A stretch of 26,866 bases of DNA, from NCBI GenBank assembly GCA_028817255.1, contig JAPPQA010000109.1, positions 1 to 26,866 of the forward strand. Reading direction: 5' to 3'. This stretch comes from Gammaproteobacteria bacterium. GTDB lineage: Bacteria > Pseudomonadota > Gammaproteobacteria > Porifericomitales > Porifericomitaceae. This document shows positions 1 to 8,087 of this stretch, one piece after another (the first letter of the stretch is position 1; the number at the start of each line of letters is the position of its first letter). The notes under the pieces were generated by a model, which made no database searches, was not told the origin of the DNA, and saw nothing but the letters and a program-made list of their open reading frames with translations. The position numbers and the translations under genes are program-made.

Positions 1-250
1 CTCGCATACCAACAGAACACCCCCAAAATACCCCCGACTAAACAACAGAACCGTTTGTCCGTGTCGGCGGCTTCTGCGGTTATAATGTTCGAATGTTGCC
101 GATTTGCATTGTGTCCGGAGTTGCCAGGATCGGTTCCGCCCCTTCCCGTAGGGGGGCGAATGGCGCCTCAGCCGCGGCAGCCGGATGGGGGAGTATTACG
201 CAATCTGTTCGCAAGAGTGGACCGGTCCGGGGAAAACAATCCTTCATTAA
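1..250 (+). other. 5' flank and leader of the ferredoxin-NADP reductase gene
   Basis: No convincing gene is present. A perfect TATAAT lies at 81-86, but the best upstream -35-like hexamer (TTGTCC, 55-60) is 20 bases away, so the promoter is only possible. A start near position 93 would give a leader of about 155 bases. That leader contains a GC-rich inverted repeat around 136-158 (CGCCCC against GGGGCG) with no T-run after it. Whether the leader has a regulatory role is not visible; it matches no riboswitch class I recognise. Confidence 0.35.
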
Positions 251-1279
251 ATGAAAGCAGAAGCAGATGTGGTAGTCATAGGCGCCGGCCCCTGTGGTCT
301 GTTCCAGGTATTCGAGCTGGGATTGCTTGGTCTGCGGGCGTGCGTGATTGACTCTCTTAATAGAGTGGGCGGGCAGTGTATGGAGTTATACCCGGATAAG
401 CCCATTTTCGATATTCCCGCTCTTCCGGTGTGCAACGCCCGGGAACTTATTGAGCGGTTACAGGAGCAGATTCGCCCTTTTCGTCCCGTTTTTCATTTAG
501 GGCAGGTCGTTACCGAAGTTGAGAAAAACGAAGACGGAAGTTTTCGCTTGCTGACCGCTAAGGGGCTGTCATGCCAGGCAGGGGCGGTGATCGTTGCCGG
601 GGGATGCGGGGCGTTTCAGCACCGGAAGTTGAAAGTCGCGGGCGCCGAAAAATACGAAGGAAAGTGTCTGCACTACAAGGTCGCCGATGCGGCTGCCTAC
701 ACCGGAAAGCGCGTGGTAATACTAGGCGGAGGAGATTCGGCGCTGGATTGGACGCTGAATCTGTACGACAAGGCGCGAGAGTTGGTGCTGGTGCATCGCC
801 GCGAGGAGTTCCGTGCCGCTCCTGCATCGGTGGAGCGCATGAAGCAGTTGGCTGACCGGAAAAAACTGCGGTACGTCATCGGCAGGGTAAGGGGATTGGT
901 CGAGGAAGCCGGTCGGCTCGTTGGGATTCGCATATCGGAAGGCAAGCAAGAACCGCTGGTCCTCCCCCTGGATGAATTGCTGGTGTTTTATGGACTGTCT
1001 CCCAAGTTGGGGCCGATAGCGGAGTGGGGGTTGCAACTGGAAAGAAACCAAATACGTGTGGATACCGAGAAGTTTCAAACCAGCGTCCCCGGAATTTTTG
1101 CGATAGGAGATGTAAATATCTACCCGGGAAAGAAGAAATTGATCCTCAGCGGCTTTCATGAAGCTGCCCTGGCGGCCTTCGGTGCGGAGAAGTATATGTA
1201 CCCGGAGAAAAAGCAGTATCTGCAATACACTACTACCAGTACGGTTATACGCAAGCGCCTGGGCGTCGCAGCTGAGTAG
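251..1279 (+). CDS. Ferredoxin-NADP(+) reductase, thioredoxin-reductase type
   Basis: This is a 342-residue FAD/NAD(P)-dependent oxidoreductase, the length expected for the type 2 ferredoxin-NADP reductases (YumC-like), which move electrons between NADPH and ferredoxin or flavodoxin in the cytoplasm. The N-terminus carries the FAD dinucleotide fold (VVIGAGPCG) followed by GGQCMELYP. A second Rossmann motif (VVILGGGDSALDW, about residue 155) with a downstream HRR triplet suggests NADPH binding. Near the C-terminus GIFAIGDVN is the usual FAD-contacting motif. The redox-active CxxC of true thioredoxin reductases is absent between the two nucleotide folds, which separates it from TrxB. The C-terminal tail (YLQYTTTS) fits the family. 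It converges with gloB, 16 bases away. The electron partner is not encoded nearby, so the physiological acceptor is inferred. Confidence 0.88.
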   Translation: MKAEADVVVIGAGPCGLFQVFELGLLGLRACVIDSLNRVGGQCMELYPDKPIFDIPALPVCNARELIERLQEQIRPFRPVFHLGQVVTEVEKNEDGSFRLLTAKGLSCQAGAVIVAGGCGAFQHRKLKVAGAEKYEGKCLHYKVADAAAYTGKRVVILGGGDSALDWTLNLYDKARELVLVHRREEFRAAPASVERMKQLADRKKLRYVIGRVRGLVEEAGRLVGIRISEGKQEPLVLPLDELLVFYGLSPKLGPIAEWGLQLERNQIRVDTEKFQTSVPGIFAIGDVNIYPGKKKLILSGFHEAALAAFGAEKYMYPEKKQYLQYTTTSTVIRKRLGVAAE

Positions 1280-1295
1280 TTTCCGCGGCAGCCGG

Positions 1296-2075
1296 CTAAA
1301 AATTGTCCTTACGGCGCCTGATTTCTGCAAACACTTCTGCCGGGGACGACGCGCGTTCCATGTTAACGGCGCTACGCAGTTCTTTGCGGGCGGTGCGGAG
1401 AAAAGGATTGGTCTTTTTCTCCTGGGCCAGGGTCGTGGGCAGAGTAGGCCGGCCCTCTTTTCGCAGGTGCCGCACTTTTTCCGCCCGCGTCTGAAGGTGC
1501 GGGTTATGGGGTTCCAGAGAGAGGGCAAAGCGCGCATTTTCCATGGTGTATTCATGCGCGCAATAGAGCATCGTACTGTCGGGCAAGGCCATAAGCCGTT
1601 GCAGGGAGCTCCACATCTGGGCGGCCGTTCCCTCAAACAGTCTTCCGCACCCCATGGAGAAAAGCGTGTCTCCTACGAATGCGGCTCCTGCCTCGGGGAA
1701 GAAAAAGACGATATGTCCAAGGGTGTGCCCGGGGGTATGCAGCACTTGGGCCTGTTGACTGCCGAAGGCAAGAGAATCGCCGTCGTCCAGTCTGTAATCG
1801 AGTCCCGGGATCTTGCTGTCTTCCCTGCCGGGTCCGTAGATCTTGCAACCCGTATCTTCTTTTAGCGCCAAATTGCCTCCCGCATGGTCCCAGTGGTGGT
1901 GGGTATTGAGGATATGAGTCAGGCGCCAGCCTTTTTCTCGTAAAGCGCTTTTTATGGTGTTCGGATCGGGAGTGTCTATCGCAGCCGTGGCGCCGGTTCG
2001 ATGATCGTGCAGCAGATAACCGTAGTTATCCGCCAGGCAGGGGAACATATGAATTTCCAGCGCTTCAGAGGACAT
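1296..2075 (-). CDS. gloB: Hydroxyacylglutathione hydrolase (glyoxalase II)
   Basis: This 259-residue metallo-beta-lactamase-fold enzyme hydrolyses S-lactoylglutathione to lactate and glutathione, the second step of methylglyoxal detoxification. The metal-binding HxHxDH motif is at residues 59-64 (THHHWDH). Later ligands lie in HTPGHTLGH and GDTLFSMGCGRLFEG. The glutathione-binding C-terminal domain contains CAHEYTMENARFA, and the protein ends in RRRKDNF, close to the usual GloB ending. Length matches the family. The ATG at 2075 has no strong Shine-Dalgarno sequence but puts the N-terminus where GloB proteins normally begin. It is divergent from the oligosaccharyltransferase gene. Confidence 0.93.
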   Translation of the reverse strand: MSSEALEIHMFPCLADNYGYLLHDHRTGATAAIDTPDPNTIKSALREKGWRLTHILNTHHHWDHAGGNLALKEDTGCKIYGPGREDSKIPGLDYRLDDGDSLAFGSQQAQVLHTPGHTLGHIVFFFPEAGAAFVGDTLFSMGCGRLFEGTAAQMWSSLQRLMALPDSTMLYCAHEYTMENARFALSLEPHNPHLQTRAEKVRHLRKEGRPTLPTTLAQEKKTNPFLRTARKELRSAVNMERASSPAEVFAEIRRRKDNF

Positions 2076-2335
2076 GGCGTAGGTGCATATAAGTACGACT
2101 CTTACCGATATTCCTGGTGGGAGACATCAGTTTAGGGGCGATTGTACACTGGAAATCTTGTCCGGAAAATACATTGTGCGGGAGTTACTGCCGCGCTCAC
2201 TGCGCCGGGGTCGTTGTAGGGCGTCGCGGTTGCGTTACGGTTTCTGGATCTGCGATTCTTCATGCGTCTCCACCATGAGTTTCCGGACGAATGTGTCCGC
2301 GGCTCCGCAAACGCTGGTAATGCGGTAGGAAGAGT
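2076..2335. other. Divergent intergenic region between gloB and the STT3 gene
   Basis: I see no supported gene here. The short open frames lack family features and a ribosome site. The only expression signal I trust is a purine-rich stretch (AGGAAGAG, about 2327-2334) just before the ATG at 2336, which serves as ribosome-binding site for the STT3 gene. No promoter pair with good hexamers and spacing stands out on either strand. Confidence 0.4.
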
Positions 2336-4549
2336 ATGAAGCTTGGCCTGGGAAATGCGGTCGCGTCGCCCGTTGCGGACGACCGGGGCGCCGACGCTAC
2401 AGGCGCGCGCAACGAACGCCCGGCCCCGTCGGCTGGCGGCTGGAAAGGCCGACACCTGTGGCTGCTCCTGCTCGTGCTGGGCGTCAGCGTCTTCCTGCGC
2501 ACCCATGAATACCGGGTATGGGAAGAAAATCGGGCGTTGCACTTCTTCGAGAACAACCCCTTGCTGCTGAACGCTGACGGCTATTATTACCTGCGCCTTG
2601 CCCGGGAGTACCGAGACGGCGAGTACGAGACCGTAGATACGTTGCGGACGACGCCGGAGTATCCGCCTCGTCCCTCTCCGCCGCCCCTGCTCTCGGTTCT
2701 GACCGTTGCCCTGAGTTCCCTGAGTTCGCTTTCTCTTGAATGGACCGCCGCCCTCTTGCCGCCGCTCCTGTCGCTCTGTCTCCTCCTGCCGTTCTTGGGC
2801 CTCTGCCGGCAATTCGGGCTGCCGCCGTTGGCTTCGTTTGTCGCTTCCCTGGCCGCCCTCAGCTCCCCGCAGTACCTTGCTCGGAGCAGCATGGGTTTTT
2901 ACGACACCGATTGCCTGATCGTTCCCTTCGCGCTGGGCGCCTCCGTCCTGGCCCTCGCCTGCGGCCTGCGCCGAGACCACTGGCGCTATCTCTGTCTGTT
3001 GGCGGTCGCTTTCAACGCCGGGCTTTTCGCCTGGTGGTGGGACCCGGCGCCGGAGGCGGTCGCCCTGATCTGTCTCGTTCCTCTGTTGATCGGCGCCGTC
3101 CTCTACTATCGCCCGGGGCGCCGGGAAGGGATTTATGCGGGGTCGGGGCTTGCATTGTTGCTGTTGCTCGCGTTCCTGGCGGTGGGAGCCGAATCGGTGC
3201 AGACCGCTATAGACCGTATTCAGGGCACTTTCGTTCACGGCATCCCGGGCGCGGACGACCGTTTTCCCAATGTGAGGGACAGTATCTCCGAGCTTGCCCG
3301 TCCTGGTCTGCGTGGCCTGATTGGCGGAACTACGGGTCTCTTTCTTACTTGTCTGCTGGGTCTGGCCGGCTTGATCTGGCTGGCGTACGCGCAACCCAGG
3401 CGGGCGGCCGTGGCCCTGACCGTGCCCGTGTTCCTGGGTTTGAGCGCCTTTTTTTTCGGGAACCGCGCCCTGATTTTCTGGGCGCCTTTGATCGGCATCG
3501 GCATCGGTGCGCTGGCGGCCCTCGCAGGCAGGTACTTCGAACGGCGCGGGAGCGGATTGGTGGGGTTTACCACAGCCGTCGCCGCCCTGATCCTCGCCCC
3601 TGCGCTCTTCACCGAGCTGCACAGGGTTGCCCCGGACCCCACGACGGTCAACGTAATACGGGCTGTCCCGAGCATTCGGGAGGAGACGCCGGAGGACGCT
3701 GTCATCTGGACGTCGTGGGATGCGGGCTATCCGATCATGTACTACACCGGAAGGCGCACGATCGCCGACGGCCAGTTCATGAGCGGGGAGAGGCAGGTTT
3801 ACAGCAGCATGCCCCTGGCCAGCCGGGATATGAATTTCGCGCGCAATTTCGTCCGCTTCTATATTGAGCACGGCATGGCCGGCCCACGCCGAATCCATGA
3901 GTTGACCGGCTCGGCCGAGACCGGACTGCGCTGGATGAGGCAACTCCTCAACCAGTCCCCTGGCGAGGCAGCCGCGGACCTCCTGGAACTCTCCCGGGCC
4001 ACGGGGCGCGACACGGGCCTTGATTCTATCGAAGCCTGTCAGGCGTTCCTCTTTCCCGACAACAGGGAACCTGTCTTCCTGCTTCTCTACCACGCGATGC
4101 TGCAAACCACGTGGTTTCGTTATGGGACCTGGGATATTGTCGAAGAGAGCGGAGAATCCTTCGCCCTGGCGCCTTTCCACCGCGTCGAACGAAAAGACGA
4201 TACCTTTACTCTGGCGCCAACCCTCGTCTTCGATGTGAACGAGGGGCTCAGTATGCTCGATATCAAATTCAACGAGTCGAAAGTCGGGCTGCCGCTCCGC
4301 AAGATCGTCGCCTACGACGACACCGGCCGCTTGCTGGCGGTAAAGGATTACGAGTACCCGCGGGGATTTCACCTCGAGTGGCTGCCGCACATCCGCTACG
4401 GGGTAGTCATGACGGAAAACGTAGCCGAGTCGGTTTTCAACCAGCTCTTTATCCGGCACCAGGCGGAGCCGGCGTATTTTCACCGCACGGTCGCCCGCAA
4501 CCCCGCTTTCTCGCTCTGGGAGGTGGCGGCCAGCCCGGAACCTCCATGA
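2336..4549 (+). CDS. STT3/PglB-type oligosaccharyltransferase
   Basis: This 737-residue polytopic membrane protein resembles the catalytic subunit that moves a lipid-linked glycan to asparagine (PglB of Campylobacter is about 713 residues). After a short polar N-terminus, a first membrane segment spans about residues 41-54. A periplasmic loop then carries the acidic motif NADGYYYLR (Asp81). A DTD motif lies at 190-192 (GFYDTD), and SISE at 316-319 matches the TIxE/SVSE loop that ends in the catalytic-site glutamate. Multiple Leu/Ala-rich helices run to about residue 425, followed by a soluble C-terminal domain. In that domain the WWDYG signature reads S460-W461-D462-A-G, so the first Trp and the Tyr are replaced, although the flanking GYPIMYY and ADGQ remain STT3-like. 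Its TGA overlaps the ATG of the next gene (ATGA), so the two are very likely co-transcribed. Whether it acts on Asn sequons or has shifted specificity is unknown. Confidence 0.82.
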   Translation: MKLGLGNAVASPVADDRGADATGARNERPAPSAGGWKGRHLWLLLLVLGVSVFLRTHEYRVWEENRALHFFENNPLLLNADGYYYLRLAREYRDGEYETVDTLRTTPEYPPRPSPPPLLSVLTVALSSLSSLSLEWTAALLPPLLSLCLLLPFLGLCRQFGLPPLASFVASLAALSSPQYLARSSMGFYDTDCLIVPFALGASVLALACGLRRDHWRYLCLLAVAFNAGLFAWWWDPAPEAVALICLVPLLIGAVLYYRPGRREGIYAGSGLALLLLLAFLAVGAESVQTAIDRIQGTFVHGIPGADDRFPNVRDSISELARPGLRGLIGGTTGLFLTCLLGLAGLIWLAYAQPRRAAVALTVPVFLGLSAFFFGNRALIFWAPLIGIGIGALAALAGRYFERRGSGLVGFTTAVAALILAPALFTELHRVAPDPTTVNVIRAVPSIREETPEDAVIWTSWDAGYPIMYYTGRRTIADGQFMSGERQVYSSMPLASRDMNFARNFVRFYIEHGMAGPRRIHELTGSAETGLRWMRQLLNQSPGEAAADLLELSRATGRDTGLDSIEACQAFLFPDNREPVFLLLYHAMLQTTWFRYGTWDIVEESGESFALAPFHRVERKDDTFTLAPTLVFDVNEGLSMLDIKFNESKVGLPLRKIVAYDDTGRLLAVKDYEYPRGFHLEWLPHIRYGVVMTENVAESVFNQLFIRHQAEPAYFHRTVARNPAFSLWEVAASPEPP

Positions 4550-5610
4550 TTTATCCGGACATCGTCGCGGTCATCCCCGCCTACAACCCGGAAGAAACGC
4601 TGATTGGCCTGGTAGGCCATCTCCATGGATATCTGCCGGTGGTTCTCGTCAACGATGGCAGCGAGAGTCCGGCCGTATTCGAACGGCTGCCCAAAGGACA
4701 GGGGCTCACCGTGCTCGTTCACGACGCCAACCGGGGTAAGGGTGCGGCCCTGAAAACGGCCTTTCAGTACGTTCTTGAGCGCCATCCTGGCGCCGCCGGC
4801 GTAGTTACCCTCGACTCCGACGGACAGCACCTGCCAGACGACGCGCTGAAGATTGCCCGCCGGCTGCATGAAAGGCGCACCTCGCTCATCTTCGGAGTGC
4901 GCCGTTTCGAGGGGGGGGTTCCCTTGAGAAGCTGGTTCGGAAACCGTCTTACCAGACGGCTCGTGCGCGTGCTCCTCGGTATCCGTCTCTCGGACACCCA
5001 GACAGGGTTGCGCGGCATCCCCAGAGAACTGCTGCCCGTCATCCTCAAGATTTCCTTTGACCGGTACGAACTTGAGACGGAGATGCTGCGGACGCTGAAG
5101 AATTCCGGTCTCGCCTTCGAGGAAGTGCCCATCCGCACCGTTTATCTCGAAGGCAACCGGAGCTCCCATTTTCGCCCGCTTTTGGATTCGATGCGCATCT
5201 ACTGGGTTCTCTTTCGCCATGTTCTGGCGGGCATCTCGGCAGCCGTCGTTGACTTCGGCGTTTACCTCACCGCACTGGCGGTCTCGGGCCATATCCTGTC
5301 AAGTGTCTGCCTCGGCCGGCTCGCTTCGCTGCTGGTCAACTTCTCGCTCGTCAAGATCTTCGCCTTCCGCTCCCGCAAGCGGGCGGCGCGCGAACTCCTG
5401 CTCTACCTCTTGCAGGTAGCCGTTATGATCTTCGTCGCTGCCAGCCTCGTGAACTTGGCTCAATCCGTCCTCGGCATTGCCCCGTCTGTCTCGAAGATAC
5501 CCGTGGACCTTCTGCTCTACCCGGTAAATTTTCTGGTCCAAAAGTTCTGGATATTCCGCTCCTCGCCAACCTTGCCGGGCGGTGTCGGGGCAGGCGTCCG
5601 CAGGACTTAG
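4546..5610 (+). CDS. GT2 glycosyltransferase fused to a GtrA membrane domain
   Basis: The 354-residue product has two parts. Residues 1 to about 222 are a GT-A fold family 2 glycosyltransferase: VIPAYNPEE at the start, VLVNDGS for nucleotide binding, NRGKGAALK, and DSDGQH as the metal-binding DxD-type motif. TQTGLRG is typical of polyprenyl/dolichyl-phosphate sugar synthases. Residues from about 225 to 345 form a four-helix GtrA-like domain, ending in the NFLVQKFWIF motif common to that family. Such proteins usually load a sugar from a nucleotide donor onto polyprenyl phosphate and help present it across the inner membrane. I chose the ATG at 4546 because it overlaps the STT3 stop (ATGA) and starts directly at the GT2 fold; the frame stays open upstream only inside STT3. 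Context suggests it supplies a lipid-linked sugar for the oligosaccharyltransferase, but the sugar is not predictable. Confidence 0.85.
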   Translation: MIYPDIVAVIPAYNPEETLIGLVGHLHGYLPVVLVNDGSESPAVFERLPKGQGLTVLVHDANRGKGAALKTAFQYVLERHPGAAGVVTLDSDGQHLPDDALKIARRLHERRTSLIFGVRRFEGGVPLRSWFGNRLTRRLVRVLLGIRLSDTQTGLRGIPRELLPVILKISFDRYELETEMLRTLKNSGLAFEEVPIRTVYLEGNRSSHFRPLLDSMRIYWVLFRHVLAGISAAVVDFGVYLTALAVSGHILSSVCLGRLASLLVNFSLVKIFAFRSRKRAARELLLYLLQVAVMIFVAASLVNLAQSVLGIAPSVSKIPVDLLLYPVNFLVQKFWIFRSSPTLPGGVGAGVRRT

Positions 5611-6183
5611 ATGCCGCGAAAAAAATCCTTTCCAATCCAGTCATGAACCTGAGCGAATGATGTGGTCCCGGCACATTTGGGTGGCTGGGGGCGCGGGCCG
5701 CTTGATTGCCGTTCTTGGAACCGCATCCCCGTTCAGGCTCATATGTCATTGGCAAAGACCGCGCGCCGAGGGGCGGCAACGCATCCCGGTCCGTCAGCGC
5801 GTAGGGGACGAGTCTCCCCTGCTCTACGAGCTCGTCGAGCAGGCCGGTGTCCCGTACGAATTTGAAGTCCTCTGCCGTGCGCGGCATCACCGTCCGGAGC
5901 ACCTTTCCCGCACGGTAATACACCTGTCCCGCCGGATCCCGGAACGACCCGGATTCTCCGGTTATGGCAGATGGCATTGCGGCACCCCGCCCTCGGCTCA
6001 TGTGCGCCGACAGAGGCACCTCGCTACGGTTTCCCGAACAGAACCGCTCCCCTCGGCAACGGCAACACCGGGGTGCCCGCGCTCCGCTACTACCGCCTGG
6101 GAAATCTGGTATCTTTGCTCCTGGGCAAGCCGTGCGCGCGCCATAAGCAATCTTTCTTACACCAGCACGAAAAAAAGAGACCT
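5611..6183. other. Gene-poor region with a methyltransferase remnant
   Basis: These 573 bases hold no intact gene that I can support. The minus strand from about 5977 to 5729 encodes a recognisable N-terminal piece of a methyltransferase (listed separately). Short plus-strand open frames here show no family features. The last 60 bases before 6184 form a leader for the DUF2066 gene, with a weak AGAGA ribosome site. I see no clear promoter or terminator. Confidence 0.5.
5729..5977 (-). pseudogene. 5' fragment of a class I SAM-dependent methyltransferase gene
   Basis: Read on the minus strand from the ATG at 5977, about 83 codons match the N-terminal lead-in of a family of SAM-dependent methyltransferases found in polysaccharide and secondary-metabolite loci. 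The order is GSFRDPAGQVYYRAG, then VLRTV, then a DFKFVRDTGLLDELVEQG-type segment, then LVPY. In intact relatives this leads into an ISYPYEW-type motif and then the Rossmann methyltransferase domain. Here similarity stops after about residue 83 (YEPER). The frame then continues as low-quality Arg/Pro-rich translation into the antisense of the GT2-GtrA gene, and I could not find the continuation in the other minus-strand frames just downstream. I infer a deletion remnant. A real but very short protein is less likely. Confidence 0.6.
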
Positions 6184-7260
6184 ATGTTACTGCAGATTAC
6201 CCGTCGTTCCTACCTGCTTCCTTTGCTGGCGCTGGCCCTGGCCGTCTCCCCGGCAGCTGTCCACGCATACCGCCTGCAAGCCCTGTACGAGGCGACGGTC
6301 TCTGTCTCCGCGCCGGAGAGGGAACGGGCGGCCGGTTTCGCCGCGGCCCTCGAACAGGTGCTGGCGCGGCTCACGGCCGACCCGGATATCGCTTACCGTC
6401 CTGGGGTTTCGCCGCTGTTACGCGCGGCAGAGCAATACGTGCAAAGCTATCGCTATTTGTCCCCGGACCCGGAGCAGGGTGTGGGTTCCCGGTTCTGGGT
6501 GCGCTTCCAGGAAGAAGGGCTGAACGAGGCATTGCGGGAGGCGGGCGTCCCCAGCTGGGGAGAAGCGCGGCCTCTGACCCTGGTATGGATGGCGGCCGAC
6601 GCCGGCGCCGGGCGAAAGATTCTGGGCTTGGAGGATGCCGCGTCGGCGCCGTTGCAGGAATTGCAGCGCCAGGCCGAGCGGCTCGGCCTGCCCCTCCTGC
6701 ACCCCCTCCTGGATCTGGAAGACCAGCGGAATCTGGACGAGGCGGCGCTGTGGGCCGGCTTCGGCGAAACGGTGCGCACTGCCTCTCTGCGCTACCCGGC
6801 CGACGCCGTGCTGACCGTTCGGCTGGAGCGCTGGCAACAGGAAAGCGCCTGGAAAGGGCGCTGGACCCTGTACCTGGAGGCGGAAGAAGTGACCTGGGTC
6901 ACCCGTGGGCAGCAGGTAACGGAAGCGGCCGCCGCAGGGGTTGCCCGCTTGGCGGATATCCTGGCCAATCGCTTCGGTCATCTGGGGCAGCGTGGCGGCA
7001 AAGCGAAGGTTCTGGACGTGAGCGTAGGCGGCATAAAGGACTTCGCTCGCTACCTGCAGGTACTGAACTATCTGGAAAGTCTGCACGAAATCGAACGGGT
7101 GGAGATGGCGGGGGTACGCCTGGACCGCGTAACTCTGCGCCTGACCAGCCGGTTGCCGGAACAGGACGTGCGCGAGGCGATTCTTCTGGGTGGTCTCCTG
7201 GCGCCGGACGCGGCCGTCGGCGCGTGGGGATACCGCTTGCGGCCGCCGGTGGCGCCCTGA
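6184..7260 (+). CDS. DUF2066 domain-containing exported protein
   Basis: The 358-residue protein starts with a clear signal peptide: positive residues in the first eight positions, a Leu/Ala core, and a cleavage-like VHA-Y near residue 29. The mature part resembles DUF2066 proteins, periplasmic proteins of unknown function found in gammaproteobacteria. Recognisable segments include the opening YEATVSV, a helical block AAGFAAALEQVLARLT, and LTLVWMA. The ATG at 6184 is chosen because it begins the signal peptide; the frame is open further upstream but with unlikely residues. The hda start codon follows after 14 bases, the arrangement seen in many gammaproteobacteria. This suggests co-transcription rather than a shared function. 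Confidence 0.82.
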   Translation: MLLQITRRSYLLPLLALALAVSPAAVHAYRLQALYEATVSVSAPERERAAGFAAALEQVLARLTADPDIAYRPGVSPLLRAAEQYVQSYRYLSPDPEQGVGSRFWVRFQEEGLNEALREAGVPSWGEARPLTLVWMAADAGAGRKILGLEDAASAPLQELQRQAERLGLPLLHPLLDLEDQRNLDEAALWAGFGETVRTASLRYPADAVLTVRLERWQQESAWKGRWTLYLEAEEVTWVTRGQQVTEAAAAGVARLADILANRFGHLGQRGGKAKVLDVSVGGIKDFARYLQVLNYLESLHEIERVEMAGVRLDRVTLRLTSRLPEQDVREAILLGGLLAPDAAVGAWGYRLRPPVAP

Positions 7261-7274
7261 GACTCCCGGCTTCG

Positions 7275-8087
7275 ATGTACGGGCGGCAACTGGCATTTCC
7301 TCTGTTCGACGCGAGGCGCCCGGATCTGCGACGCTTCGTGCCGGGTCCCAACGCGGAACTCCTGCAGGTGTTGCGCAAAATCTCCGTGGGAGAAGGGGAA
7401 CAGGCGCTCTACCTCTGGGGGCCCCCGGGCACGGGTAAGACCCACCTGCTACAGGCTGGCTGTTTGCATGCCGTATCCCGGGGGCTGCAGACGGCCTACG
7501 TCTCCTTTGCCGACCCCGGCCTGAGCTGGCAGGATTTGGACGCGTTGTCCTCGCGCCGCCTGGTGGCCCTGGACGGCCTGGACCGGATCGCCGGGGAGTG
7601 GGAATGGGAATTCCGCCTGCTGGCCTTGTACGAGCGACTCCGCGAGCAGGGCGGGACGCTACTCGCGGCTGCCGGATGCGGGCCGCGCGGTCTCTCGCTA
7701 GTGCTGGAAGATCTGCGCTCCCGCCTGTGCTGGGGTCTGGTTTACCGGTTGCGCCCGCTTGCCGAGGAAGATCGGGTCCGCGCGTTGCGCCTGCGGGCGC
7801 AGTCCCACGCCTTGGCGGTAGGCGACGAGGTCATGCGCTACCTGCTCAGCCGCGCCCCCCGCGACATGCACTCCCTGTTTGCCTTGATGGACGGCATCGC
7901 CGAGACCTGCCATGCCCGAAAATGCCGCCCCAGCATCGCCCTGGTCAAGGAACAGCTTGCGGCGACAACCGGTAGCGACGCCCCCCCCCGCGGCGACCTC
8001 CCGGACCGCGCCGTCCTGCAAGCGACGGCCCCCAAGCGCGTTACTCTGGGGCGTCCCGTTCCTCCCAGCGGGCCAACGCCTGGCTGA
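7275..8087 (+). CDS. hda: DnaA regulatory inactivator Hda
   Basis: Hda binds the sliding clamp and, as an AAA+ partner, stimulates hydrolysis of ATP bound to DnaA, turning off initiation after replication has begun. The N-terminal RQLAFPLF matches the clamp-binding motif placed at the start of Hda. Walker A is GPPGTGKTH (residues 49-57), a Walker B-like segment is RRLVALDGLD, and DLRSRLCWG carries the expected arginine finger region. The length is 270 residues, about 35-40 more than usual. The extra is a Pro/Ala-rich tail after residue 233 whose last 47 bases overlap the convergent wrbA-like gene. The tail may be dispensable or reflect loss of an earlier stop codon. The start at 7275 gives the canonical N-terminus, 14 bases after the DUF2066 stop. 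Confidence 0.9.
   Translation: MYGRQLAFPLFDARRPDLRRFVPGPNAELLQVLRKISVGEGEQALYLWGPPGTGKTHLLQAGCLHAVSRGLQTAYVSFADPGLSWQDLDALSSRRLVALDGLDRIAGEWEWEFRLLALYERLREQGGTLLAAAGCGPRGLSLVLEDLRSRLCWGLVYRLRPLAEEDRVRALRLRAQSHALAVGDEVMRYLLSRAPRDMHSLFALMDGIAETCHARKCRPSIALVKEQLAATTGSDAPPRGDLPDRAVLQATAPKRVTLGRPVPPSGPTPG

Noticed and set aside
2083..2328. 81-codon open frame before the STT3 gene
   Set aside because: No ribosome site, no family similarity, and an Arg/Ser-rich composition typical of non-coding GC-rich DNA.
2132..4483. Open frame of 783 codons on the minus strand
   Set aside because: It is the antisense of the STT3 gene. The translation is rich in Arg, Gln, Gly and Pro with no membrane or domain pattern, as expected for the complement of a GC-rich coding strand.
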